Of a DNA stretch of 55,006 nt, positions 9,331 to 18,312 are shown in pieces. Below the pieces are notes generated by a model. It worked only from the letters and a program-made list of their open reading frames with translations. It was not told the DNA's origin and ran no database searches. The DNA is taken from positions 1 to 55,006 of the IMG/VR virus record IMGVR_UViG_3300010430_000053; one strand, 5' to 3'. The stretch is from a virus. Numbering within the stretch: the first letter of the stretch is position 1; every line of letters begins with the position of its first letter. A program made the position numbers and the translations under genes.

Positions 9331-9740
9331 CAGTAATCATCCTCAGTCCTTGGGGGATTCTTAAACTGATACCTACAAAATGCGTTAGGTGTATTCAGTC
9401 CACCACCAGCTACACCAAGACGACTGCCCAGAGTTTTAGCTTTCCTATTAAGATCATCTGATAGCATACGGTAGTTTTTCAATAGGTCGCTATACTCTAC
9501 AAGTAAGTCACCATCAATTTCTGTAGTCACCAACCTAGCATATTTAGCAATCAGTGAATCAGAGATATAGATAGCTGCGTAGTAAACATCATCTTGGCTC
9601 TCAGATAGACCAAAGTTAATCTCTTCGTCTTGAACCTGAGGCTTATTGCTTTCGGTATCACCTACGAGGAACCTTACTACATTAAGACGCCCTGCGGCTG
9701 TACTTTTATCCAAATCAGTTGGGTCGTATGTCCACGCCAT
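9330..9740 (-). CDS. Head-tail adaptor protein
   Basis: A 136-aa, largely helical protein (ISDSLIAKYARLVTTEIDGDL and the LLKNYRMLSDDLNRKAKTLG helix) in the place of HK97 gp6-like adaptors that bind the portal. It opens with MAWTYDPTDLDKSTAAGRLNVVRFLVGDT, the style of start seen in packaged-DNA stabilisation or adaptor proteins of marine phages. It ends with the single base shared with the next gene. Confidence 0.7.
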   Translation of the reverse strand: MAWTYDPTDLDKSTAAGRLNVVRFLVGDTESNKPQVQDEEINFGLSESQDDVYYAAIYISDSLIAKYARLVTTEIDGDLLVEYSDLLKNYRMLSDDLNRKAKTLGSRLGVAGGGLNTPNAFCRYQFKNPPRTEDDY

Positions 9741-9751
9741 AGGGCAATCCT

Positions 9752-10177
9752 TTAATCAACTAGTAGTTTGTCTCTAATGGTGAAGAAGTCTTCTTCTACC
9801 CAAGCATTGTTACGTAGGAAGCTTCTAATCAATCCACGTTGCTTATCTTCAATACGGGATTTCTTACACTTCTTATCATTAAACTCAGAAGTGCTGTTAG
9901 TTCTAGTCTTAACAATAACATTAATTGAATCTACAAGTTTACCTAGTAGTTCACTGTTAAGTTCACTTAGTCTATCCCCAACCTTAGCCTGCTTCTCTAG
10001 TTCTTCATTATGATAAATCATATCATTAATAAACCACAGACGGGCAGTTTCGTAAGGGACTTCCATCTCTTGCCAAGGTAGGTTTTGGTTATACTTGAAA
10101 GTTTTACCTTGCCACTTAATACTGTTGTGCATCCCTTTTACAAATACAGGAATGGCCACTTGAAGGTCTTTATACAT
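9752..10177 (-). CDS. Hypothetical protein between capsid and connector genes
   Basis: A 141-aa basic protein I do not recognise. The first 60 residues (IPVFVKGMHNSIKWQGKTFKYNQNLPWQEM) look like a small beta domain, followed by a charged helical stretch (ELEKQAKVGDRLSELNSELLGKLVDSINV) and a Lys/Arg-rich tail. It lies between the major capsid and adaptor genes, where head-completion or capsid-associated proteins are common. A structural role is inferred only from position. Confidence 0.6.
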   Translation of the reverse strand: MYKDLQVAIPVFVKGMHNSIKWQGKTFKYNQNLPWQEMEVPYETARLWFINDMIYHNEELEKQAKVGDRLSELNSELLGKLVDSINVIVKTRTNSTSEFNDKKCKKSRIEDKQRGLIRSFLRNNAWVEEDFFTIRDKLLVD

Positions 10178-10204
10178 AATTTTATCCTAGTCGGGTTAGG
10201 GAAA

Positions 10205-10228
10205 GGTTAGCCCCCGAAAGAGCTAACC
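10205..10228 (-). terminator. Hairpin after the major capsid gene
   Basis: GGTTAGC (10205..10211) and GCTAACC (10222..10228) form a perfect 7-bp stem with a 10-base loop, just past the major capsid stop at 10236. On the minus strand it is followed by TTTCCC, so it is a weak terminator or an attenuator that would leave capsid mRNA in excess. Confidence 0.5.
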
Positions 10229-10235
10229 ATTTTAT

Positions 10236-11225
10236 TTAGATAATGTCCGAAACATAAGTACCAAGGTTAGACCCGGTAACTTTCATGTCGTAAGCCATAC
10301 CCATGTGAGTTTGCTCAGCTACACCTTTACGGTCCAGTGCAGCATCACCAGCCCAAGTTTGAGCAGTAATACCGTAGGAGAAACCTTCCACTTGGTTCCA
10401 AGCAAAGATAGCTCCAGCAGAAGCTACATCAATACCAGACTCCATCGGTGAGTGTACCATCAGCATTTGGTTAGCAACCATACGTGCACGGTTCTCAGCT
10501 TCGCCATGGTTAGCTTGGTTAGAAACCGCATCGGCCCAAATGATCTCATCAACTTCAAACACAGAAGCGATAATAGCATCGTTAACCATAGCAGGGTTAG
10601 TAACCGAAGCACCACCGTTAATACGACCCAGAAGCTGTGTGTTCTGTAGAAGGAAACGTTTGATGTCTTTTGTCAGGACAATCTTGTTAGCCTTCAGACC
10701 ATAGTTACGGATTTCGAAGTCTTCTTTCCACTTCTGAACATCATTCAGAGGAAGGGAAGCACCATCAGACCACTTAGTGAAGTCAGTAGTACCAGCAAGA
10801 TCTTCACCCCAAACACCTGTTGTCAGATATGTGGAGATCCAGTCACGGTCTCTTTTCTTCAGCATGTTGTCCATCAGAAGACGTGCTTTACGCTCACGAG
10901 TACGAAGTAGGTTATCTTCGTTAGCAGCAGTTTTCTTGTCAATGTAGAACCCAGCAACATATTCTTCCGAGAAGTAACTATCGTCTGATTGAGTCAGTTC
11001 AAACATGTTTGGATCAGTGAGAGGTTCCCACTTAGTAACCAGATTGTCGAACTCACGGTTTTCTTCGGCAGCGTCAAAGACGTAATACTTATCCGATTGC
11101 TTTTCTACATCAATGACAGGGAAAACTCGACCAGCAAGATAGTTCTGTTCAGCGTAGTAGTTTGTAGCAAAGGAAGTTAGGTACTCATCATAATGTACGG
11201 CACCGGCAGTGTTATTAAAAGCCAT
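10236..11225 (-). CDS. Major capsid protein
   Basis: A 329-aa capsid subunit of the type seen in lambda gpE-like phages. The N-terminus (AVHYDEYLTSFATNYYAEQNYLAGRVFPVIDVEKQSD), an acidic FDNLVTKWEPLTDPNMFELTQSD segment and an Arg/Lys-rich helix (RTRERKARLLMDNMLKKRDRDW around residues 104-125) match such proteins. It follows the decoration-protein gene and protease-scaffold gene, the normal head order, and is trailed by a hairpin at 10205..10228. Confidence 0.93.
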   Translation of the reverse strand: MAFNNTAGAVHYDEYLTSFATNYYAEQNYLAGRVFPVIDVEKQSDKYYVFDAAEENREFDNLVTKWEPLTDPNMFELTQSDDSYFSEEYVAGFYIDKKTAANEDNLLRTRERKARLLMDNMLKKRDRDWISTYLTTGVWGEDLAGTTDFTKWSDGASLPLNDVQKWKEDFEIRNYGLKANKIVLTKDIKRFLLQNTQLLGRINGGASVTNPAMVNDAIIASVFEVDEIIWADAVSNQANHGEAENRARMVANQMLMVHSPMESGIDVASAGAIFAWNQVEGFSYGITAQTWAGDAALDRKGVAEQTHMGMAYDMKVTGSNLGTYVSDII

Positions 11226-11243
11226 TGTTTATTTTTCCTTCAA

Positions 11244-11627
11244 TTAAGCTTTAGTGTACTGAGCTTCGCCAAGGAAGTCGATACGAACTAGTTCACCAGC
11301 ACCACCAGCAGCTTCACGGGCGATACCTACAACAACGTCTGTAGATACAGCAGTAACAGCATTACCATTTGCATCAGCAGCAATTTCATCACCTACTGCA
11401 ACAGCAGCACCAGCGTAGACATTCGGCTCACCACCGGTGATAACTACAGCAGTACGACCAGCAGCGGCAGGATCGTTCCAAAGAACACCGACAGCAGCTT
11501 CACCAGCACCAGACTGTACAACTGTGTCGTTTGCGGCACGTTTGAAGAAAGTGTACTGCTCAGCGGAGATATCTCCAGCAGCCTCATACTTACGTCCGTA
11601 ACCAAGAATATTAGCAGAATAAGCCAT
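11244..11627 (-). CDS. Capsid decoration protein (DUF2190-like)
   Basis: A 127-aa Ala/Gly/Val-rich protein with the DUF2190 pattern: AAVGVLWNDPAAAGRTAVVITGG in the middle and VVGIAREAAGGAGELVRIDFLG near the end. DUF2190 proteins (lambda gpD-like in place and size) bind the capsid surface. The gene sits between the protease-scaffold and major capsid genes, with an 18-bp gap to the latter. Confidence 0.85.
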   Translation of the reverse strand: MAYSANILGYGRKYEAAGDISAEQYTFFKRAANDTVVQSGAGEAAVGVLWNDPAAAGRTAVVITGGEPNVYAGAAVAVGDEIAADANGNAVTAVSTDVVVGIAREAAGGAGELVRIDFLGEAQYTKA

Positions 11628-11632
11628 TGATA

Positions 11633-13081
11633 TTAACCTCTCAGAATAGCTTTTTGTAGCTCACGACCTTCGGCTGTTTTAGCAACCTCAACACGAGCTT
11701 TGTGGATACTTACATCATTTTCAGCCATGTATTCAGATACACGAGCTTCCATGATTTCTTTAGGGTCAGTCATGTCAGCTTCCACTGAAGACTCACCTTC
11801 TTCGTCCATTACACCAGCTAGAAGAGTATCAGCAGCTTTCAGTTGGGACATTACAACGTCTTTATCACCATCAAAGCTTTCAAGTGCCTCAGTGAGAGCA
11901 ACAGCAGCTTTAGGGTCAAAGTTAGGGAAGTCAGCTTCTGCTCTTTCTTTAAGTGCAGCTTCTGCTTTTTCTTGTGTAGCTGTTTCAAGTGCTGCAACAA
12001 CATGTTCAGGCAGGGAGGCCTTGTCAGTCATAACTCCAGCAACTTCAATCATCTCAGGCTCAGCCTCGGGTTCATCACGAGAAATACCTTCCGCAGTGAT
12101 TGTATAACCTTCTGCTAGAACGGCACCTTGAAGAACCTCATGAGTGCCTTGAAGAGTACTCAGCTTCTCTTGTGCTTCCGTCAGATCAGCCTGTAGCTTT
12201 TCTACATCAGTTTCCATTTTCATTCCTTTAGTGTTGGTTTGAGTTAGGATTCCTCTCTGGCTGATCCCAGCGAGTTCTTCCATGACAGCATCATAGGATT
12301 TGACACCATCCACTAGGCCTAGCTCTACAGCTTGTTGACCTCTATAAACCCGTGCCTCAGTGTCACGGATAACTTGTTTATCAAGGCCTCTAGCTTCAGC
12401 TACGGCATCAATGAACATCTCGTAAGAACTATTTACAGACTCTTGCAAGTAATTTAGAGCTTCACCTTCCAGTGGCTCATGGGGGTTACCTGCTGTCTTC
12501 ATATTTCCTGCGTGGATAAAAGTAGGTTTAATACCTACCATCTTATTTCTTTCAGATTGGTCTACATGCATGGCAACTACACCAATAGAACCGATAGAGC
12601 CTGTCTGAGAGGAATAAACTTTAGTTGCAGCAGATCCAATTAGGTAAGCAGCAGAAGCCATAGTATCTCTAGCATATGCGTAGATAGGCTTCTTCTCTTT
12701 AGCTTCCATGATGAAATCACGAAGGTCAAAAGCACCAGCTACTGATCCACCCGGAGAATCCATTTCAAGCATAATTGATTTTACTTGTGGATCATCTAGA
12801 GCTTCTTGTAGGTTAGCTTTGATAGCTTGGTAAGATTGGATACCAGAAGCAGCGTCTAAAGCAGAGCCTCTGTGTACCATAGAACCAATAATTGGTAGGT
12901 GGTACGTTCCATTACTTACCTTACTATCTTTAGCCTCTTTTGCTTCACCTTGTATGGAGAAAGCGCCTTCCTCAATACCTAGCTTATCACTAAGGACAGC
13001 CATAACTGTCTCTGCATACTCTGGAGTACATAGGTGAGGTTGATTAAAGATTAGCTCGTGGAGCCTAAGATATTGTTTCAT
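11633..13081 (-). CDS. S49-type prohead protease with C-terminal scaffold
   Basis: A 482-aa fusion of an SppA-like (lambda gpC-like) serine protease and an acidic helical scaffold. The protease half (about residues 60-270) shows SIMLEMDSPGGSVAGAFDLRDF, then DTMASAAYLIGSAATKVYSS, the conserved Ser region, and SIGSIGVVAMHVDQS. From about residue 295 the protein becomes Glu/Ala-rich coiled coil. The internal MKMETDVEKLQADL at about residue 286, preceded by GGAAT on the message, could start a separate scaffold product, as Nu3 does inside lambda C. Confidence 0.88.
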   Translation of the reverse strand: MKQYLRLHELIFNQPHLCTPEYAETVMAVLSDKLGIEEGAFSIQGEAKEAKDSKVSNGTYHLPIIGSMVHRGSALDAASGIQSYQAIKANLQEALDDPQVKSIMLEMDSPGGSVAGAFDLRDFIMEAKEKKPIYAYARDTMASAAYLIGSAATKVYSSQTGSIGSIGVVAMHVDQSERNKMVGIKPTFIHAGNMKTAGNPHEPLEGEALNYLQESVNSSYEMFIDAVAEARGLDKQVIRDTEARVYRGQQAVELGLVDGVKSYDAVMEELAGISQRGILTQTNTKGMKMETDVEKLQADLTEAQEKLSTLQGTHEVLQGAVLAEGYTITAEGISRDEPEAEPEMIEVAGVMTDKASLPEHVVAALETATQEKAEAALKERAEADFPNFDPKAAVALTEALESFDGDKDVVMSQLKAADTLLAGVMDEEGESSVEADMTDPKEIMEARVSEYMAENDVSIHKARVEVAKTAEGRELQKAILRG

Positions 13082-13090
13082 TATATTTCC

Positions 13091-14383
13091 TTATGGAGCA
13101 TCGGTAACAATATCGGCAGCGGTCATGTTAGTCATAGTAAGATCCGCTGTCGTTGTAACACCATTGTCTAACAAGTCCGGGAAAGTGTCTCCATCACCCA
13201 TCCTCCACCAAGTATCAGCAGGTGCCGCTAGTGTGGTGAGGTCAAAAGGAGTACCACTGTTATAGATGTCTGCTACGTTTGCACTCTGATCACTATCCCA
13301 TAAAGCTACTTCATCAACCCTACAGTTGTTCCTCATATAACCTGAGGAAACACTTCTTCCAATGTAAAGAACATCATCTGTAACATTACCGGAAAAACCA
13401 TAGTTTTGATTGCTTTTACTTGTTGTTTGAAGTACGCCATCAATAAAGATAGAAAATCTGCTATAGTAGTTATTAATACTACCAGAAGCTACACCTGTAG
13501 TTCCACCATCATAAGTCACCATAATATGGTGCCAGACACCCGGTGTAAAACTATTCTGAGCCGTCTCAAAAACTAAGTTATTGAAGGCTGATCCGTAGGT
13601 TAACAACAGGTTTTTATCGTTTGGGTTACCTTGGTACTTAATTTCCACACCGCCGTCACTAAAACCAAAACTATCGCCATAATAGAACATCGTCTGGTTG
13701 TTGTTGTTAGAGCTTCCGGGTTTAAACCATAGCGATATAGTCCAAGCATCAGAGGAACCAGACCCATTACCCGTTCTAGACAAGAAGGGTACGTTGTTCG
13801 CAGTACCTGTTAAGTAATCTAGGTTGTTGAAGTTAACAGACCTAGTGTTGTTGTAAGGTGGATTACTAACCGTAAGAGTTAATCCCAGAGAAGAACTACC
13901 AATATAGTTAACAGCGGTCGCCGTAAAATTGTAAGTGTTGGCTGACAGAGAAGATCCTCCGATAAGCTTTCGTATATTACCCTCTACGGTAACAACTCCA
14001 GATGGGAGGTTGTCCCACTCATAACCTACACCACCTGTAGTTACTAACTCATAGTTTAGGGTGTCACCAACAGTCATTGCTAGTTGGCTTGGTGAAGTAA
14101 ACACAGGTACACCAGAAGGACTACCTGCTGTGAGAAACAGTGCATTTAGATTGTTACATGTCTCGGTAGCACTTGAACCATAAGGTGTACCTGACTCGTC
14201 CACAAACTCATTAAAGTCAATTTGACTAAACACTTTGATTTCTCTTGCTAGGTCTGTAACATCAATATAAGTGTCTGAGGGGTTTACTTTACCTGCTCTC
14301 AATGAGTTCAAGAACTGTACGCCATTAGCATCTTGGATGAAAATAGCATTAGCTCCTGAGTCTTTATAGATTGTAATAGTCAT
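13091..14383 (-). CDS. Head-cluster protein with Ig-like and LamG (concanavalin A-like) domains
   Basis: A 430-aa protein. Residues about 1-95 are an N-terminal module, residues 95-175 look like a putative-Ig/cadherin fold (FTSPSQLAMTVGDTLNYELVTTGG, then LSANTYNFTATAVN), and residues 185-370 fit a LamG lectin-like domain (DAWTISLWFKPGS, GVWHHIMVTYDGG, FIDGVLQT, VDEVALWD). It sits between portal and protease, so a capsid-surface fibre or decoration that binds glycans is a reasonable inference. It overlaps the next gene by 4 bp, suggesting the two act together. Confidence 0.75.
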   Translation of the reverse strand: MTITIYKDSGANAIFIQDANGVQFLNSLRAGKVNPSDTYIDVTDLAREIKVFSQIDFNEFVDESGTPYGSSATETCNNLNALFLTAGSPSGVPVFTSPSQLAMTVGDTLNYELVTTGGVGYEWDNLPSGVVTVEGNIRKLIGGSSLSANTYNFTATAVNYIGSSSLGLTLTVSNPPYNNTRSVNFNNLDYLTGTANNVPFLSRTGNGSGSSDAWTISLWFKPGSSNNNNQTMFYYGDSFGFSDGGVEIKYQGNPNDKNLLLTYGSAFNNLVFETAQNSFTPGVWHHIMVTYDGGTTGVASGSINNYYSRFSIFIDGVLQTTSKSNQNYGFSGNVTDDVLYIGRSVSSGYMRNNCRVDEVALWDSDQSANVADIYNSGTPFDLTTLAAPADTWWRMGDGDTFPDLLDNGVTTTADLTMTNMTAADIVTDAP

Positions 14384-14922
14384 CTAAGGTCCACCTCAAT
14401 AGCTACACCAGCGTTAACTAAGGAGCCTCCTGTAGAAAGATTAACTTCCAAAAAGATATCATTGTCCCTAGTGTTTGCATCACCCATATAGATATAATTC
14501 ATATCAAGTGATTGTCTGTAAGGGATACCAGCACCCTCATCAAGTCTACCTAGGCTTCTTTCTAGTGTATAAGCCCCCGGCCCTGACCCTAGAGAATACC
14601 TAAATTTAAGACTGGCGTTATTACTATTAGGTGTAATAGTGAAGTCTGGCCTAATCTTAAGGTCAGAACCTAATGGAAGCTTATAAGGGGTAATAGCTCC
14701 TGTATCGGTATTCATTAAAGGTAGAACATCATCTGGTGGGTACTGTAAGTTAGTGAAAGCACCTGCCCCATCATTAGTTATCCTAGTCCATGTGTCAGCT
14801 AAAAGGGTTATTGGTGTGATTGATGTAGCTAGGTCATTGTAGTCAGTAAAACCAAAGTGGTAAGCAATGGTTCTGCCTCTACGAACGAGATCTAGGTGAT
14901 TCTCAAGCGGCATCTTCTTCAT
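14380..14922 (-). CDS. Hypothetical structural protein paired with the LamG gene
   Basis: A 180-aa beta-rich protein that I do not recognise. It contains LLADTWTRITNDGAGAFTNLQYPPDD and IFLEVNLSTGGSLVNAGVAIEVDL, like small phage head- or fibre-associated jelly-roll domains. It overlaps the portal gene by 20 bp and the LamG gene by 4 bp, so the three are translationally linked. An alternative start lies three codons in (ATG at 14913), better placed behind GAGG. The role as partner or base of a head fibre is inferred. Confidence 0.6.
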   Translation of the reverse strand: MKKMPLENHLDLVRRGRTIAYHFGFTDYNDLATSITPITLLADTWTRITNDGAGAFTNLQYPPDDVLPLMNTDTGAITPYKLPLGSDLKIRPDFTITPNSNNASLKFRYSLGSGPGAYTLERSLGRLDEGAGIPYRQSLDMNYIYMGDANTRDNDIFLEVNLSTGGSLVNAGVAIEVDLR

Positions 14923-16327
14923 CCTCTACAGTTTCAGTTTTACTGTCGGGAGTTTCCTGAGGCATTACTTTAGCTTTAGCAGCCTCTTTCTTATCCTCTT
15001 GACTCTGCTCATAAACTTCTCTATCAAGGGAAGGTAGTTCAGCATTCTTCAACAGGGCATCGACAATATCAACTTGGTCTGCAAGACTAATATCAGCACC
15101 ATTAAGATTACGTAGGTAGGAACCTAGTTCTTTGAGGTCATGAGGAGCTACATCACCAGCTTCAATTACTGGCATGTGATCATAGTTAAGTCCATTAAGT
15201 TCCCAAAGACGTTCAACCAATTGTTTGTTCAATACATCTACAACAGATTGGATGTAGCTTTCCAAAGCTCTAAGGAACAGATCAGTCTTAGATTTAGATA
15301 AAGCGTAGGAACCACTAGAGCTACTACCAAGCATTAGAAACTCTGACAGGATACTTCTAGCAATGTCATGCTGATAACGTTTGATAACCGGGTCAATATC
15401 AATGTTACGGTTACCTTCAGAAGACATCAGACTAATATCTAGAAGTCTGTGGTTTGAAGGGGCACCCTCTTTATCTGGATACATGTCAGAAGGAAGTAGA
15501 ATGTAACCATCACGTCCAAACTTGACATTCTCTAGAACTTCCTTTAAACTAGTAACGATAGCCTTCTGAGAATCAGTAGCATCTGTTGCTAGGTAGTCAG
15601 AAGGGATACGACCAACAGGGATACCATTGAGTTCCCTTTCGATAGCAATAGCTTCAATACTTTGGAAGTTGTTCAGGTATGTGTAGCTAGTGAAAGCATT
15701 TCTTAGGATACTTCTACCAGAAGGATCACCATTGACAGTAGGTGTTTTGTAGTATAGGCTTTTATCTAGTGGGATATACTGCCCACCACCTGTACCAAAA
15801 CCTGTGTTCTGCCAAAGACCTTTAACGTCACCTGATTTACGTTCAACATCGAACTTAGTGATTGTCCAAGGTGCCCGAGAGGCGATCTTACGTACACCAA
15901 GTCTACCATCGTTAAACTTTGATCTTTTCTTAGGATTACTGTTGTTTGGTCCTTGTCTACGTTTGTAAACAACCTCAAACCAAGAGAAACCGTAAGATAG
16001 GAATGAGAGGGATTCACTAACATGATCATCTAGAGTGTGATCCATATCTTTAAGGACACTCTCCACAAACTCAGCCTCTTTCAAAGCACCTTCAGAATCG
16101 TCTGCGGGTTTTACTTTGATTTCTACATCTCTAAGGATCTGTTCTACAGCGTACATAACAGCACCAATAGTACTGTCATTCTCTCTCATCTCTCTGTATT
16201 TCTTTACAGCATTTCTACCCTTAAGTTCTGGCAGAAACTCATCAGCACGAAGGATACCCGTGTGAGTGTTAGTACCAGCTACACCGAGGATCTTTTGTGA
16301 GGCTGGTTTTGATAGTTTATCTGCCAT
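14903..16327 (-). CDS. Portal protein (DUF935-like)
   Basis: A 474-aa portal of the Mu-like/DUF935 type. Markers are ADEFLPELKGRNAVKKYREM near residues 28-47, SLSFLSYGFSWFEVVYKRR near 105-123, the helix NNFQSIEAIAIERELNGIPVGRIP near 223-246, and GSSSSGSYALSKSKTDLFLRALESYI near 340-365. It forms the dodecameric DNA gate at the head vertex and the terminase dock. It directly follows the large terminase gene with an 17-bp gap. The acidic C-terminal tail overlaps the start of the next gene. Confidence 0.9.
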   Translation of the reverse strand: MADKLSKPASQKILGVAGTNTHTGILRADEFLPELKGRNAVKKYREMRENDSTIGAVMYAVEQILRDVEIKVKPADDSEGALKEAEFVESVLKDMDHTLDDHVSESLSFLSYGFSWFEVVYKRRQGPNNSNPKKRSKFNDGRLGVRKIASRAPWTITKFDVERKSGDVKGLWQNTGFGTGGGQYIPLDKSLYYKTPTVNGDPSGRSILRNAFTSYTYLNNFQSIEAIAIERELNGIPVGRIPSDYLATDATDSQKAIVTSLKEVLENVKFGRDGYILLPSDMYPDKEGAPSNHRLLDISLMSSEGNRNIDIDPVIKRYQHDIARSILSEFLMLGSSSSGSYALSKSKTDLFLRALESYIQSVVDVLNKQLVERLWELNGLNYDHMPVIEAGDVAPHDLKELGSYLRNLNGADISLADQVDIVDALLKNAELPSLDREVYEQSQEDKKEAAKAKVMPQETPDSKTETVEDEEDAA

Positions 16328-16344
16328 TATATTACCTTATCTGG

Positions 16345-17715
16345 TTATACTTTTTTACTCATATGGGCAAGCTTAAGTTCTGGTCTTGCGTAACCATTGA
16401 GCATAAGTTCTGTTAAAGCCCAAACACAGGCGTCTAGCCGGTCTGGAGAACCAATAGAACCAAGTGGCTCCCAAGTTCTCATTTGTGTCTCTAATTCATT
16501 AAGGTTCTGGCCATCCTCAGGGTTTCTGACGTGATGCACAAGACCTCTTTCATATAGAGCAGAGATAGGTTCAGCCCTAGCGTATTTACCTCTGGAAGCT
16601 CTAACAGCTTTATAAGGTACAGTCTCATCTACACCTCGAAGGGTTGTCTTAACCATGTCACCACCTTGGTTGACTTCAGCTACGATCCTGTCAGCTTGGT
16701 ACTTATGGTATAGCTCTACAGCCTTCTGTGCCCATCCCTCAGGGGATAGTTTATCTGTGTAGTCAGCTAGAATATACCCATGACCATTAACATCAATACC
16801 AGCAACCATAATACCTGTCATGTCTGACTCAGCATTAGCTGTAACAGCAGGGTCTAGAGCTACAACCACTCGATTTAGTTGAGGGACTTCATTCCTATCA
16901 ATCTGAGCATTGTCAAGCGTGTCAGTGGTCCATAGAGCACCTTCAGCTTCCTCTAGGATCTCAGCATACAATTCCTGTCTACCAAGCCTTGTACCTTCAT
17001 ACTGAGCCTTAACAGCCTCAAGATAGGTTCCAGCAAGGTTAGCAGCATTATCAAATGTTGAACCAGTAGTAATATGTGTTGTGGGGTTTTTAGTTAGTTT
17101 GCGGACCAGTTTAGTTGGTCTAGGTGTTGTCGTAACACAAACTTTAGGGTGTTTACCCAAACGAAGACAGAACTGGAGCATATCCCAAGTGTCTTCATCT
17201 TTATTCCAAGCACCAAGCTCATCACACCATGCAGCCTCAAACTGAGGTCCACGGAGACGTTCTGGTTCTTCTGCGGAATAGAATTCTACTTTAGCACCAT
17301 TCTCCCAAGTCAAAGTTCTCTTAGTAGGAGACCATTCAGGGAAGCCTAGTTCTTTACCTTTGTAAGTCTTATCACCTTTCCAACACACAGCTAGAAAACC
17401 GGACTCACCTTTAACCATAACACGTTCAATATCAGAGTTAGTAGAAGCTACAGCAGCAATACGTTTCTTACCTTGCTTAACTTGCTCTCTAACCCACTCT
17501 ACACCAGCCCGAGTTTTACCAAACCCACGACCAGCGTTAATGAACCAAGTATTCCAGTCACCTTCAGGAGCTAATTGTGTAGGTCTAGCCCAAAACTTCC
17601 AGTCGTGAGACAATTGCTCTACTTTAGTCGGACCTAGCTCTTCTAAGACTTGTCTTAAGTTACTTGCTGAAAGATTACGTAGAGTATCTGCATTAGCTAT
17701 CATATCTAAGGACAC
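16345..17715 (-). CDS. Terminase large subunit
   Basis: A 456-aa packaging motor and nuclease. Walker A is GRGFGKT at residues 62-68, Walker B is in AAWCDELGAWNKDED, and the coupling TTTPRP motif follows (VCVTTTPRPTK). The C-terminal RNase H-like nuclease begins at VVVALDPAVTANAESDMTG with catalytic-type aspartates, then VAEVNQGGD. It is unusually far (about 6.8 kb) from the probable small subunit gene at 24560..24943, with the tRNA array and tail-fibre genes between. Confidence 0.95.
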   Translation of the reverse strand: MSLDMIANADTLRNLSASNLRQVLEELGPTKVEQLSHDWKFWARPTQLAPEGDWNTWFINAGRGFGKTRAGVEWVREQVKQGKKRIAAVASTNSDIERVMVKGESGFLAVCWKGDKTYKGKELGFPEWSPTKRTLTWENGAKVEFYSAEEPERLRGPQFEAAWCDELGAWNKDEDTWDMLQFCLRLGKHPKVCVTTTPRPTKLVRKLTKNPTTHITTGSTFDNAANLAGTYLEAVKAQYEGTRLGRQELYAEILEEAEGALWTTDTLDNAQIDRNEVPQLNRVVVALDPAVTANAESDMTGIMVAGIDVNGHGYILADYTDKLSPEGWAQKAVELYHKYQADRIVAEVNQGGDMVKTTLRGVDETVPYKAVRASRGKYARAEPISALYERGLVHHVRNPEDGQNLNELETQMRTWEPLGSIGSPDRLDACVWALTELMLNGYARPELKLAHMSKKV

Positions 17716-17729
17716 TCCTAAGTAATTGC

Positions 17730-17855
17730 CTACTTTTTATTGGTTTTAGGAATGAACTTACGTGCCTTCAGTGATTCATACCTTTTATATGCATTACTGA
17801 TAGACTTATGTAGGTCTATTTCCCCATTAGCCTTAACTACAAGAATTTTACTCAT
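17730..17855 (-). CDS. Small basic hypothetical protein upstream of terminase
   Basis: A 41-aa Lys-rich protein (MSKILVVKANGEIDLHKSIS, then NAYKRYESLKARKF) between the tRNA array and the terminase gene. AGGAGG lies six bases before the ATG at 17855, a strong signal. A longer frame upstream runs through tRNA genes and is not real. Function unknown. Confidence 0.65.
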   Translation of the reverse strand: MSKILVVKANGEIDLHKSISNAYKRYESLKARKFIPKTNKK

Positions 17856-17873
17856 AGTACCCTCCTGAGTAAC

Positions 17874-17950
17874 TGGTATGAGTGGTGGGATTCGAACCCA
17901 CACTGAACTAGGTTTAAACCAGATACCTCTACCGGTTGGGTTACACTCAC
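17874..17950 (-). tRNA. tRNA with anticodon UAA (Leu codon UUA), class I shape
   Basis: Acceptor 7/7 (one G-U), T-arm GTGGG/CCCAC around TTCGAAT, encoded CCA. The anticodon loop TTTAAAC gives UAA. The variable region is only 5 nt, whereas bacterial tRNA-Leu is normally class II with a long arm. Pair 27-43 is T/T mismatched. Anticodon is clear, aminoacylation uncertain. Confidence 0.75.
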
Positions 17951-17957
17951 ATGTTAT

Positions 17958-18032
17958 TGGCAAAGGTGTAGAGACTCGAACTCTATCAGCGAGGGGTTGG
18001 AATCCTGCGGCATCACCCAAATGCTCACCCTT
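17958..18032 (-). tRNA. tRNA, probably Trp (CCA) or Gly (UCC), weak anticodon stem
   Basis: Acceptor AAGGGTG/CACCTTT pairs fully, the T-arm TAGAG/CTCTA with TTCGAGT is perfect, and G73-CCA is encoded. The anticodon region is poor. Read as loop TTCCAAC it is Trp(CCA) with only three stem pairs; read as ATTCCAA it is Gly(UCC) with almost none. A1-U72 and G73 favour Trp. It may be decaying. Confidence 0.5.
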
Positions 18033-18137
18033 ATATGTATCTATAGTTTAACTGTAGTCATTACTGACGCATTACAACACTCGTCTTTCTCTTTTGTTTA
18101 GCTACGCTAGAAGTCGAGAGAACTCCTTTAGTCCACT

Positions 18138-18240
18138 TACTACAGTTATTGGTGGGAGAGTATGGAATCGAACCATGCACCTTTCAGTTCCAGATTTACA
18201 GTCCTTCTGTAGCGACCAGCTACTGAACTCGCCCATGTAT
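18138..18240. repeat. 103-bp exact direct repeat, copy A (contains tRNA-Tyr)
   Basis: Identical by eye to 18313..18415, offset 175 bp. Each copy carries a whole tRNA-Tyr plus about 12 flanking bases, so it is a recent tandem duplication. Confidence 0.9.
18150..18234 (-). tRNA. tRNA-Tyr (GUA), copy 1
   Basis: Anticodon loop CTGTAAA gives GUA. The variable arm is extended (about 12 nt), as expected for Tyr. CCA is encoded, T-loop TTCGATT. The acceptor has one C-T mismatch and the anticodon stem has only its three inner pairs. It is identical to the copy at 18325..18409. Confidence 0.8.
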
Positions 18241-18312
18241 TTTTTTGGGGAAGGCTCGGGAGTTTTCATCCCTAGTTTTTAACGTATGGTTAGCTTCCAT
18301 TCCCATACACTC

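Noticed and set aside
17856-18020. N-terminal extension of the 41-aa protein next to terminase
   Set aside because: The extra frame runs through two tRNA genes and has no ribosome site, while the internal ATG at 17855 has AGGAGG.
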